From positions 11,674,001 to 11,738,000 of the forward strand of contig NC_134749.1 in the NCBI RefSeq assembly GCF_050436995.1: a stretch of 64,000 nt of DNA. Direction: 5' to 3'. Under the pieces are notes generated by a model, which saw only the letters and a program-made list of their open reading frames with translations, made no database searches and was not told the DNA's origin. Each line of letters starts with the position of its first letter. Position 1 is the first letter of the stretch. Origin of the DNA: Anticarsia gemmatalis. Its lineage: Eukaryota; Arthropoda; Insecta; Lepidoptera; Erebidae. Shown one piece after another: positions 46,271 through 58,420 of the stretch. Both the position numbers and the translations under genes were made by a program.

Positions 46271-47894
46271 GTAAGTTCCGTGTGATCGTGGGTGGGGTTG
46301 CGTAACAGTACGCGCATTCGATTTAGAATCGAATGAGAAAGGACCTAATCGATGTCGTTCGGAATAGTAATGAATCGTGAACGAATCGGTGGAAGTTAGA
46401 TAATTGTGATTAGAGAACACGTCACATAAATTAGATTTAAGTTGAATTAGATTGATTTAAAGATTATGTTCGTTGTCCATTGTATTGTTACATTCGATCT
46501 AAAACATTATACCTACTGTTTTCACAAACGTGCGAACTACGTCATGTAATTTTTCGGACCCTTTTGCACCTATACATGACGAGGTGGAGGTCTATCTGTC
46601 TATCGCCCTGAATGTAAATAACATTTTTCACCGAGATAGCTAACCCTACACGCTCAACGCTTTACGTTATCAAAATCGGTTTAGTAATTTAGGTCATTTA
46701 AAATAGATACAAGACGTTTAAATTTATTGAGTGTATTTTTCGAAACTTTCAAAACGACCCCTATAGAATTATCCAAATGGTATCACATTAAGTCTCTAAA
46801 TCTCTCAAACTCAACAGATGTTCTTTAAATTGCATATATTTTAGAGTTCACGCCCACGCACTAGACTTATCTTTAGAAATCAAAGCACTACCGGTATCAG
46901 ATTATGTAGGTATTCCAACTATGTGACATTAGCTAATATAATACATATTATAATTAGTTGTAGCATAATTATAGTATTGTGTTATAGAATTACACTGTCC
47001 GTTTGTTTGTTTAAACATTTCTCAGATATAACTGGACACATTTTAATGTAATTTTCATTTAACATCTTGTGTTATTAAATAATTTAGAAAGAAATAAAGT
47101 TAATCAAAATCGAAATAACCATTCTGAGGATAATAAGGTTAATCTTACCAACAAGACTTAAAACATTCAGTTTTTTACCGATTAAAAATCAAACTCGGGA
47201 CCCCGTGATCGAAAGACCCCGAAATAATAATTAACTTGCTAATGTAGAGATTTATATCAAATGAACAACCTTTAATTTTATTATTTTGGAGGGAATTGAT
47301 CTCCAAACTGATAAAACTATTTTTATAACCATATCACAAACATTACACATAACAACGAATTACACATAACAACGAATTACACATAACTTTTGATCTCTGC
47401 CAAATATCAGAAAACCTCGCAAAATCACTGCACAATAAAAAAGTCGTAAGCACCAGCTGTTTTAACATAATTTACGACATTTAACAACTAAACTAGTTTT
47501 TTAATATGTTCAATTAGTAATGTATATTAGTGATAGATATAATTTGTAACATAATATTTGTAAATATATACGAGTTAATGAAACACCTGAGATGTATCGT
47601 ATGTCTTGAGACGCCATGCCGTTACCGACCAGAATAGAATAAAAAAATATATTTATTACTTATTATCATAATAATAATATTTTGAGAATGGTATACCTCG
47701 CGTTGCCAAGTTGTTGAAAATACCAAAAACTGTTTAAACAGGTAAAGATTTGCAAAATAAAAATAGATGCATTGTCAAATCACTGAAAAGCCCTTTGCCT
47801 ACGAATTCATATATCCATACGTTACATCATCGGTTTTATTCGATTATCATCATCATCATGTTATAACATTTTCCTTCGTAATTAAATATTATTA

Positions 47895-48640
47895 TGTTCG
47901 TCTCTTTCATATCTCGGGACTACAGAGTCCCGGACATTTGGAAGGCGTGCGTGGGGCCGAAGCCAACACGTAGAGGCCCTTTTTAGACGGTTTTAATCTT
48001 TCAATAATGTGTGGTGTCACAATCCGGTGATTATCCCTGTTTACACTATAAAAATGCACCCAAGGACAATCACCGGACTGTGTAGAACTATGGCAAAACT
48101 AACGGGAAAAAACTACTTGGGCTATTGGGATGGGGTGCTTATGGACTGGAAACCAGGGGATCTGTGGGGACTATGGCGCCTGCCGAAAAACAATGTTGAA
48201 AACATGTAAAAATGGCAGGCGGAGACTTGCCAACTCACAAACTGGGCCACCCTAAACAAGTCGCATAAATAGCAACAAGGGGGCAACAGGGACGTGAGCG
48301 GCTGAAGGACGGAGAGGCCTCGCTGGACGTTAAACTCAGATCACTTGCTCCCTGAGGGTCCGGCATCACTGGCCCACTAGCCACTTACGCTCAGCATCCG
48401 TCCTCCGAACAGAGTGGGAGCTCTGCTCTCGCGACTCCACTCTGGACGGCCAATGAAGGCAAGCCAGAGGTGGGGGACCGCTTCCTCGGCAGTTTTCACT
48501 CCGACCAGCCAACTAAGGCAAGCCGGAGATGAGGAAGGGTGACTTCCCCCTGGAGCACTCAGGTACCGCGGGGTCGCTACTCCCCGTCACCTCGCCTCAA
48601 GGTGCCCTGCGATTATTATCCGCTTGGTTTATCCCACTAT
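47895..48640 (+). repeat. GC-rich repeat, long copy, perhaps a LINE 5' region
   Basis: CTACAGAGTCCCGGACATTTGG opens a block of markedly GC-rich sequence: GGAAGGCGTGCGTGGGGCCG, GGTGTCACAATCCGG, GGGACGTGAGCGGCTGAAGG, two related segments CGGCCAATGAAGGCAAGCC and CCAGCCAACTAAGGCAAGCC, and an end at CCCACTATAGGGCAAAGG. An open frame at 48009-48209 (WDGVLMDWKPGDLWGLWRLP) is tryptophan-rich and resembles no family I know. A second, short copy (45683-45832) shows it is repetitive. Confidence 0.5.
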
Positions 48641-50501
48641 AGGGCAAAGGTCTCACTTCCTTTCTATCATCATATTATTATCATTCTCAATCTGAGACTA
48701 TTTGTGACCAATATTTTGTATGAAAACCCAACTGAACCTGCTATCCCTTATTTGATCTGCCGCGCTATCATTTCTATCAACCAAGACTTACTATTTATTG
48801 TAGTTTTTTTATTTATTACTTATTCATAGCTTCTACAATTTAAACCGAAATTATAGAGATCTAACGAGTTACCTTTGACTCAACCAAATTAGACCTAGTA
48901 TTTTGAAAATTATACTAATCAGGCTCATAGTGCGCGGTAATATAGAAATTATTTTTGATTCACTTACCGTTCCCTTGTCACTGAATGACATAAATATCAA
49001 TAATTAGGTTTCCGATGGAACCAAATAAAAAGGTAACAGGCAAGAAAACCTAGGCCATATTTCTAATTGTCAAACAAACACCGTATGATACTCGATACGT
49101 CAAACTAAAGCTCATATCATCTGTGCTATAAATATGTTAAACGAGTCAATATCAGATCGCAACTTTGCTATCATATTTTAATATCATGACATTTCACAAT
49201 GTTCGGTGATATTTGGACGCTGCACAATTGAAGGCTAGATTTTGAGTGGAAAGATTTTTGGAAATTGATTTTGAAACTGTAAATACTGATACTACTAATA
49301 CTTAAAATGCAAATATTTATTTAAATTAGTCCGACGATCGATGCAGGACATTTTAATCTATCGGTCCACAAAAAAAAACAAAAACGTTTTTTTTCCAGGA
49401 TTCCAGGTGTTGGTATCTCAATTATTACATAATAATTTCGATATATTATTATTCTACTCGTATTATATTCACCAATAAACAATACAAGCATATAGTTTTA
49501 TATCAAAACACTTGCTATTTCCGTATTAAATTCTTGCAAAGTTGAGAACCTTCTCGTATTTATGACGTCGGTTAAAAATAGTGTTTCTTCAATGTAACGC
49601 TCAGTTCTCTTTAAAATATTTCAAACATTTACAAAATACAGTGTAATCCTTACACACTTGGATTCAATTTAACACATTAGTTATTGGCTGTTGCAATAAG
49701 TAAACCTCGGTTAACAAGCTCATAATCGATTGTTAATGCTTACAAATCATAATTTCAATTCAATACACTTGTGGTATTTCGAAATCTAACGGTACATAAT
49801 CTACTTGCTTGTATCAACAAACTTCTGGTTAAATAATTGGTCAAGAGTGAGTCTAATTTGGTCTTGAAGATATACGGTACACAGATAGTGTATAAGCTGT
49901 AAAGACACGTGAGGTACTTTTACCCCGAAATTAGAATAAAAAAAAAGAAACTTGAAGCACTATACCTTTTTAAAATTTATGAACTCTGCTTTCTTTTCTA
50001 TTATTTACATAAATTGTATGTACCTTATCGCAATTGTCTTTTGATGTAATGTAGTACTCATAATTACTGAAATACAAACTTGAGTATTTTCAATAATTGT
50101 GTTCTAAAACCAAAAATAATCTCCCTATAAAATAATAAGGTTCTGAGTTTGCATCACATTGGAACCCTAAAAACGTTTTCTTTATTAGCCAATTTATCTT
50201 ATCTTTATAAATAACGATATAAGGTATTATGTTTATGAAGCCTTGAAGTAAAAATATGAAAGGTATGTTGTTGCATTATGTGCTTAGATCATACTTATAA
50301 CTTGCTTCAGATCACTTAGTATGTACATCAGATTCTTGACTAGTTTTGATAAATATTACATACAAAACATCACATTTGTTATGCCCTAAGGCTTAGACTG
50401 AGGTGTATGAAATACCCTTACGTTTCACTGTTAACAAAGTAAGTCCCATGTAGGTAATAAGGGCGACTTACTGTCATTTGATAAATACATTTTTTTAATA
50501 A

Positions 50502-50767
50502 CTAGCTGACCCGCGCAACTTCGCTTGCGCCACATGAGAGAGAATATTTTCCCCGTTTTTGTAACATTTTTTACTGGTACTCTGCTCTTATTGGTCGTAG
50601 CGTGATGATATATCCGTGAGCCTATAGCCTTTCTCGATAAATGGGCTATCTAATACTGAAAGAATTATTCAAATCGGACCAGTAGTTCCTGAGATTAGCG
50701 CGTTCAAACAAACAAACAAACTCTTCAGCTTTATAATATTAGTATAGATTTATAATATTAGTATAGA
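50502..50767 (-). mobile_element. non-autonomous Helitron with doubled left terminus
   Basis: In reverse: begins CTAGCTGACCCGCGCAACTTC (3' end, hairpin TTGCGCAAGCGAAG region) after A, and runs through AACAAACAAACTCTTCAGC to the left terminus. The terminal 19 bases TTTATAATATTAGTATAGA occur twice in a row (to 50748 and to 50767). Confidence 0.8.
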
Positions 50768-52937
50768 TTTCAAATGTAAGTTACGATATACTCTAGAAGC
50801 GCTGAACAATTTGTATGCAAATTTGTCGATAACTACCCGGTTGTCGATAGTCGACTGTAGGATATCATCCGTCAGAATACTTATAATCTAATCATATTCT
50901 CTAATAAATACATAACATCGTAACTCATCAAACTGCCGTATTAATTTCCCATCAATAATTCATGTAGTGCCTCACCACCAATCAGGCCAGTTCGGACTCA
51001 TAAAATTGCATAAAACATAATTTTGATAACGAAACATATTGCTAATAAATTAGTCAAAAAATTTTAAGTTTTTAGCGCATCCATTACGTGGACAGACTGA
51101 TTGATTAAATTTTATATGTATAATGTGATCTGGCGCCAAGTCTTTGCAAACACCGCCCGTCCTTTTATGTATATAAATTTAATTTATCATGTTTACTTAA
51201 TATTTAATTCCTTGTCGCGAATTTTAATTGGGATTAGTATCAAATTTCTTGTATAGACGACATATATTTCTACTTTATGAAACTATTTTACTTGTCACCA
51301 ACAAAAATAGAGAATCTTTCACTACCCCTAAAAATGATCTAGGTTCCGATTAGTCAAAGCATAGCTTGGATCGGCGTTTCAACTGTTAACTGAATTCAAT
51401 TAATCGGAAAACAAGAAAATTGTACCTAAAATAAAATATTTGGAAGTACACGGTTCCTGTAACCATAAGAAAATCACAGAGTTTGTACTCTGTACATATT
51501 TCCAACCCCTATCTTGCCAGCCGACTGATCACTGGACAGAATAATATCTCTAGAAATCTATGGTGATAGATAATACTTGTCTTCTGAAAGGATGCAATAT
51601 TAGCATATGCCACAAAAGTGATTAAAATATCTTCAGTAAATCCTAACTAATGTTCCTATAGAAACAAAATGTCGTAACAATGAAGACATCATTTCACAAT
51701 CGGATATTAGTAGCGACGTCGGATGCATTTTTGCGAAGTCATTTGTCATCTTACAAAACTTCGCGACGACATTATATTCAAAACTATTTTTTATAAACTC
51801 TCGCCGATCAACATTAATCTTAATAATTCTGCTACCTGCAATATGTTTGAAAAATGATAATATCTTTGAATATTTTATTGGCTAGTAATAGACTTCTATA
51901 ATATGACTTAGGCTTGCCATATTTCAGAAGATTTGCGTAAACTAATTTGTGCTAGAAAACGTGTGATGATCAATCAAATTATTCCTAGTTTTCGAAGAGT
52001 TATGTAGCAGCAAAGTAACATACTTACTTTAACATCATATGCATAAAATGCTTAAAAACTACGCGACATCAACTGTCATGCTTCTACTTTTAAATCCATG
52101 ACTTATACACTTTGTCTTAATTATTTAATACTTGCTTTTTCTCATGATTTCGTTCGTAAAAAGACTTCCTGGGATACCAGGAATCCTTCGTGATTATCCC
52201 GGGCATAAATTGTCTTTGCAGTAGAGATCCAAATTAAATTTTGGCGTCAAAGAAATACATCCATACTCACAAAATTAACGCATTTATAATATTTATGCGG
52301 AGTATATATACCATTAATTGCCTGAAATTATGGCGTAGGTTATACCCGCAATTTACATTTGCTCAATTCAAATTCAAACTCCACTAATACTATCGTCCAT
52401 AGACTTTAAAACAAGTAAATATCCATTTTACCAATTGACCCTCACAAAACCAGCACAAATAGTAACTATTTAGATACTAAAACAAAATACAAACACATTC
52501 ATAAGTTACGTTGACATCGGCGAATATTCTCTCAGATTGCATAACGGTTGTGACCCACACAGCACGTGTGTTAACTGACTGTGTAGAAAGAAAGTGCGTC
52601 ATGCGAGACAAGGTCAGGGTCGGACATTCCATTCTTTGTTATTAATAGCAGAGAAATTGAAGTGTTTCAAACTTTTTACTTGTGAGATTTGAATATATAA
52701 GCCGTTTATTGATTGCTGTAGTTAGTGGTAAGTGACGGGTCAAATTAAGTATACTTTAGTACGACATATTTGTCGGTTAAGGTGTAAAAGACTTTGTTTC
52801 TTTAAAAAAAAAAGGATATGTGAAGCTTTGAGCACAGACAAACATATATCTAATAATATATATACTTACTTTGATATAGGGAATGTATATTTGTGTAAGT
52901 ACATCTTTTACATTTTTTATTTAAATGTATGGTAATG

Positions 52938-53158
52938 TATGGTAGTGGTCAACCTAATATCAAAGTTGTTCAAGCCGACCCAAAAGACTTTAATATGGCT
53001 TATACTGTTATCTTAGGGCAACAGGTGGGACAAACTTTTCACGTGTATTTTGAAGCACAGAGACGCTCTATTAAGATACCACTAAGTGGGCCCCTTCTAT
53101 GACATGACAGAACCATGGGTTGCTTAGTCGACCGATAAGTGGAACTGGCTATGAGCGA
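52938..53158 (-). mobile_element. 5S rRNA-headed SINE, AAGAAG-tail family, diverged
   Basis: TAGTGGTCAACCTAATATCAAAG, TTCAAGCCGACCCAAAAG, CTGTTATCTTAGGGCAACAGG and CGACCGATAAGTGGAACTGGC follow the order of the 17845 copy. The 5S-like head is strongly eroded. Confidence 0.55.
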
Positions 53159-53554
53159 CTCCTTTCACATAAATAATATACTTCGCGTGGTGGTCCAAAT
53201 GCTGAAAAGCAACATGGGCTGGAGAGTATTCTTTGCCCTGCTGTCAAAGTTGTTAGTAACAAGCTAGCTCTTTTATATAGTTAAAAATCCCATCAATCAT
53301 ATTAACACCTCTGTCAAATGGGACCCCTGCTGTGAACTTCACTTTCTTAAACGCATAAACTTTTTAGTGATGATGAATGTTCCTCAATAACAACATAACA
53401 TCACGCATTCGTATGAAGGTTGTTGTTTGTCTAATTTCACCAACATCTTAAAAGAATTTCAATAAATCAGTCTTTATAATTATTACTACATGCTTATTGG
53501 TTGTTACTATTAGTGACTGAGGAAATATCGTGAATACCTAAGAAAATAAGTTCA

Positions 53555-53710
53555 ACCCAGAACTGTCCCCCTGCGAGACTCTAAGAGTCTTCTCCTATAT
53601 AAGAGAGGGGTAAAGCTTGAGTCTACCACGTTGGCCAAGTACCTAAATGACATAGGTTTCAGTAATTGTATTAAATAACTCTTAGAAATCCAAGGTTTGA
53701 TCATTCAATG
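53555..53710 (-). repeat. SINE fragment
   Basis: GAGGGGTAAAGCTTGAGTCTACCACGTTGGCC and AAATCCAAGGTTTGATC resemble the reversed 3' body of the tRNA-headed SINE at 5706-6037. The head is missing. Confidence 0.5.
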
Positions 53711-54929
53711 AACGGAAGGTCTACTATAATTCAACGAAAACGATACTGGGTATGAAAATTTGTATGTTACTTACCATTATTTCATTAATTTCCGAGCTTC
53801 GTTTGGACTTTATTCAATGGATACATTTAAAATCGGAACCTGCTGTAATATACGAATACGAAACCATACATCAGTTCAGACAAAATTGTAGCAAATCTTG
53901 AAAAAAGGGAAACATAATAGGCCTTTTGTAAGGTAGTTAATATTTTCAGAATATGCATGGCTAGTCTTATTATGTCAATGTCCAATGGAAGGCTTTATTC
54001 TGTCACCTTGTGCTTATAATACACTCATAATAATTTGTCGTTTATTACGCAGGACATAAAGTTAAGTAACTGCGACATTTTCATAGCTAGATCACGAATG
54101 GGCGTGGTGATTATATTGTTATTAATATTGTGGATTGTATTTGAGATTTAGTTTGTTTGTTTGGTAGTTAAAGGGATAGTTTGGTTGTATTAAAGAACAA
54201 TTGCCTCTCTGTGAGGGTGGTTGTGTATACGAATGGTGATGACGAGCTCGTTCCATCAACCATAGTTTTCAATTCAGATTTTTAAGATACCGACTTAAAG
54301 ATTACAACTTTTCTAATAATTTATGTTTGTTTATTTCCGATGTATAGCTTGAAGTTTGGTAATGTGCCCGTTATGAGGTTATAGGCCCGCCCCTGATACA
54401 TGGGACTAATATTGTGAATGGCGAAACAGGGTTCTATTTAAAACACTTTGCCGTCCCCTTTAGCTAGCGGGTGTGAAGTTGTGATAATACTATATATACT
54501 ATAGATATAAAATGTGCGTGAATGTTTTTTGGCTTAATTGTTTGTGCATTTTGATTAATTAATGACGATTGTGGAAGTTAAAGATATTACTATTTAAACA
54601 AGTAAATAATATCCCTTGTATCATTCAAAGGAAAACTACAGACAAACCAAGAGTAAACCCTAGTTATTATACAAATGAATAACACAGGAAATCTCCATAT
54701 TGTCCCAGTTGTTATCACGATCGGTACAGTCATGTACAGGGTGTGGCTGTAATGTATTCGTTTCCTATTACGTTCTAATTAACAAAAACTTGTGGTGACA
54801 GATTATTGAAGGCTTTTTTGAATAGACAGACACAAAAAATGTTAGTCACGACTTGGAATTATTAATTGATTAGTAGTTGATTAAAATGGTGATCTGTATA
54901 TCAATAGATACAGTGTCCTGTGTTATTAA

Positions 54930-55205
54930 CTAGCTGACCCGCGCGGCTCCACTCGTGTACAAAGTTTTCTCCCTATTTCACCAGGTCCTAGGTTTTAACT
55001 GTCAACATGCTTAACATAAAATTTTTAGTCCGGAGTATAGGAGACCCTTGCCCAGCAGTGAGACAACTACGGGTTAAAAAAATATGAATAAAAATATCGT
55101 ATAGGAATGCATAGATCATTGTTACTCTTCGCTAAAAATCTACTGAACGAATCGTAATAAAATTTGGCTTACAATAATCTTTCAGGCAGAAAAAGTATTG
55201 GGGTA
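54930..55205 (-). mobile_element. Helitron 3' end with SINE tail fragment
   Basis: CTAGCTGACCCGCGCGGCTCC is the reversed Helitron 3' terminus. At 55034-55085 a piece of SINE 3' end (AGGAGACCCTTGCCCAGCAGTG) interrupts it. The following TCTACTGAACGAATCGTAATAAAATTTGG is a common interior segment of these elements. The left terminus is not recognised. Confidence 0.5.
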
Positions 55206-55456
55206 AATAAATCATAAGACACAATCTTTTTTGACAATATAAATTAATCAATAAATGAATAAGATTCATAAAATTATAATAGTATACAAATTGTGAGAGT
55301 TAGTTATAAATTATTGTGAAGTGTCAATTAGTGTACATATTAATCATTTAGAGAAAGTTACATAAACGTGAATCTTGATAGATTTCGGGCAATAAATGAA
55401 AGTGGTATATTGGTTGAAACTACGTTTTAATAAAGGTATAATAATATTGAAATTGA

Positions 55457-55663
55457 CTGCGCCTTTGGACTGCGCGGTAGTGTATACGACTGCTGACCAC
55501 GAGGTGTCGGGTTCGATACCCGGATCGGACAAAAGTATTTTTTAATTGATTAGAATATTTTCTACTAATAGTCTAGGGGTTTGGGTTTCCGGTATGCAGC
55601 TATGCACTCGCCCACTATTACATAGGACCGTCACTGTAAATTGTTAAGCGCAGTTGGTTCACT
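55457..55663 (+). mobile_element. tRNA-derived SINE, fourth family
   Basis: Head GCCTTTGGACTGCGCGGTAG (A box) with B box GGTTCGATACC at 55510-55520, then CGGATCGGACAAAAG. The body GGGGTTTGGGTTTCCGG, ACTCGCCCACTATTACATAGGACCG is typical of lepidopteran SINEs. It is cut at 55663-55665 by the TTA flank of the foldback element. Confidence 0.65.
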
Positions 55664-55665
55664 TA

Positions 55666-56819
55666 TAGTCCATTGAAATGTTACATGAGATTTACATTTA
55701 TTAGAGGACGCAATTTTATTTTTGGAACATGTAGGGGAGGTCAATAGAAGCTTAACTTGAAGTTTGTGGGGTCGCCACCCTTGTCCCCCGGCCGCCATCT
55801 TGGAAAAGGGGGTGGAAACGCTTTTTTCGCTATATCTCGGAAACTATGCGTCTTACAATAAAATTGTAAAAGCATAATTTGTAGCAAATTATTTTGTCTA
55901 CAAATATGTTGAATAACTTTTTGTCCTAAATTAACAATTAAAGAAGTTATAAGCCGAAAAGTGCAATTTTTTTTATAGTTATTTTCTTTATTGCTCTATA
56001 ACTTTTTTTAGCGACAGCCGCGCGGATGGGTCTCTGAGGTTAAGCTACGCTTGCCGAGGTTGTTTGGTGGATGGGTGACCATCTTACACATATCGAGTTC
56101 CTCCCTATTTCGGAAGGGACGTTAAATTGTGGGTCCCAGCTGTCATTTTCGAAGATATTTGACAGTCGTTAACAGTACTCAGAAGCTTGAAAGTCTGGCA
56201 ACCAGTCTTAACGAGGGGTATCGTTTTATATCCCAGGTAAATGGGTTGTGGAGGTCAGACAGGCAGTCACTCCAAGTAAAACACTGGTATTCAGCTGCAT
56301 CTGGTGAAACTGGAAGCCGACTCCAACATAGTTTGGAAAAAAGGCTAAACTGATATGAATATATTAAAAAAAAATTAACTCGGACCAATCTTGTAGATAA
56401 TTTTGCGAGGAAAATTTAGCCCTATATTTTTTTTTATTTCATTAATTAGAAACTCAGTAACAGCGCTCCGAAATAGACCGGATTCGGAAAGAAAATTTTT
56501 GTAAAAAAAAATCACTATTTTGCTTATAACTTCTTTAATTGTTAATTTAGGACAAAAAGTTATTCAACATATTTGTAGACAAAATAATTTGCTACAAATT
56601 ATGCTTTTACAATTTTATTGTAAGACGCATAGTTTCCAAGATATAGCGAAAAAAGTGTTTCCACCCCTTTTCCAAGATGGCGGCCGGGGGACAAGGGTGG
56701 CGACCCCACAAACTTCAAGTTAAGCTTCTATTGACCCCCCCTACATGTCCCAAAAATAAAATTGCGTCCTCTAAGAAATGCAATATTCGGCCTTCAAATT
56801 GTAACATTTCAATGGACTA
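55666..56819. mobile_element. 1154 bp foldback element with long inverted repeats
   Basis: Ends TAGTCCATTGAAATGTTAC and its reverse complement, flanked by TTA on both sides (55663-55665 and 56820-56822). The arms (about 55666-55970 and 56510-56819) match closely over about 300 bases, including CTTGTCCCCCGGCCGCCATC, TCTTACAATAAAATTGTAAAAG and TTTGTCCTAAATTAACAATT. The centre holds a 5S-headed SINE and AT-rich sequence. No transposase is encoded. A TTA duplication suggests mobilisation by a PIF/Harbinger-like enzyme, but that is inference. Confidence 0.8.
56011..56357 (+). mobile_element. 5S rRNA-headed SINE inside the foldback element
   Basis: GACAGCCGCGCGGATGGGTCTCTGAGG, TTAAGCTACGCTTG, GGTGGATGGGTGACC (intact box C), TTTCGGAAGGGACGTTAA, GGGTCCCAGCTGTC, then the tail with GAAAGTCTGGCAACCAGTC, GTATTCAGCTGCATCTGG and CGACTCCAACATAGTTTGG. 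The same family as 43640-43938 and better preserved in the head. Confidence 0.75.
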
Positions 56820-58335
56820 TTACACCTTCAGTTATAATTCTCACGTAAGACATTTTAAAGAAAAGAAATAAACTAATTTAATCAATTAGTTCATTCACCA
56901 TAACATATCTAAAGAGCAAAATAGATTCCATTCATTGATAGTTCATGATTTGGAGATCAATAAATAAATCTATTTTTAAGACCAGCTCATTCAATTTACT
57001 AACTACAATCCGAACAAACAAATCATTCAGTTACTGATCAATGATAGTTCAATCATAATTATATCACTTGTGTGTATCATTGTACAATGATATCTTAGGC
57101 CGCGTACACACTTTACAAGGCTTGGACTACGAATTGTTCGACACGCATGTCTCTATTGAGGCTGTCGTATGCTTGGCTAAGGACCCGAACGACATGAGCT
57201 TAAGCTCTTAAAGAAATATAGCCGTTGTCTAAATCATTGGTACTTTTTCTGAATACCACTCCTTTTCAAGGAATACAGGGTTTTAGGGTTTCCCTTTACC
57301 TTTATATATTTTTTGTTATTTGTCTTCGAGCCCGCTACTCTCGCAAAAGTTTTAGCGATCACTCTCTTGTATATACAATACCGTCCGCTAGAAGCCTGCG
57401 TTGGTTGCCAACAATCGTAAGCTGCGAATGCTCTTGGTAAAAACCATCATCCACACACCATGAGGCATATACGACAAACTGTTCGCAACGCAGGCCTCGT
57501 GTTGTCTGCACATAGCTTTAAATACTTATACGGATTTCCTCGTGGACAGTAACTCAGACATACAATCTGATTATAGTTAATGAACGTAATCATAGATTAT
57601 AATTATGACATATTCAGATCAAACGAGTGGACGTGATCGGAATTAATTAGATTGGATTGTTTTAAGTATGTTTACTGTTTATTGGATTATGATGTAAGCT
57701 TTGGAATGCTATTTGCAGTTTGATAGCTATTGTTGAACTTTCAAACTATGGTATAATACTTATGTTCCATTCGTGTTTGTCACTCTATCCACTCCCATAT
57801 TTTTGTTAGCTCTTGAAAAATGAAAATATGACATCAATTGGTTTTAAATATTTATATTATTTGAAATGTAATCAATATGTGAACTACCCGGAGCATCTTT
57901 ATGTATGTTTGTAAACTGAAAAAACTGTTATAAATTAATAGAGCCGATTTGGATATACTCTTTCAAATATACCGTCCATTAGTATGAAGAACTTAATGCC
58001 TCTTTAATTTATTGTTACTATGATGTTATTTGTAATTAATAAACATATTGATATAATATTCTAAGGATATACAGTGGGAGGAACGCTATAGATATCAGTG
58101 ACAAGTGACAACTGCGCAAATAAATCAACACACCATACATCAATGTCGCAGCTCAGTGAATAACTAAGCATGTAATAAGATTAATGAATGGACATGATTG
58201 TATGACATTTTCCGACGACAAGACACTGTCTCAAATGCCTTATAACAATCTTATATTAAAACATTTACTTCCAATTACTGTCACTAAAACTTTAATAAAA
58301 GTAAAAAAGCGCCCGTTGATTGTTCTTTTTACTAT

Positions 58336-58420
58336 TGTTTTTTTAAGATATTTCTCGCACTAAGAATCGATCTAGTGTCGTGGAGACACAAATTCCAATC
58401 AGACCTAAAACAACTGTTTC
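58336..58420 (-). repeat. tRNA-derived SINE fragment, second family
   Basis: TTTCTCGCACTAAGAATCGATC, AGTGTCGTGGAGACACAAAT and CCAATCAGACCTAAAACAACTG correspond to the 3' half of the 19633-19821 element. The tRNA-like head is missing. Confidence 0.5.

Larger units (their letters stand above)
46271..55456. other. non-coding stretch, probably intron or intergenic
   Basis: AT-rich with listed repeats. Besides these, a 17 bp tandem (ATTACACATAACAACGA, 47343-47385) and an ATC microsatellite near 47848 were seen. Nothing recognisable was found at 46275-47340, 48645-50500, 50770-52935 or 53715-54925. Confidence 0.4.

Noticed and set aside
57100..57500. Possible DNA transposon beginning GGCCGCGTACACACTTTAC
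   Set aside because: No matching inverted repeat or target duplication could be confirmed on the right side.
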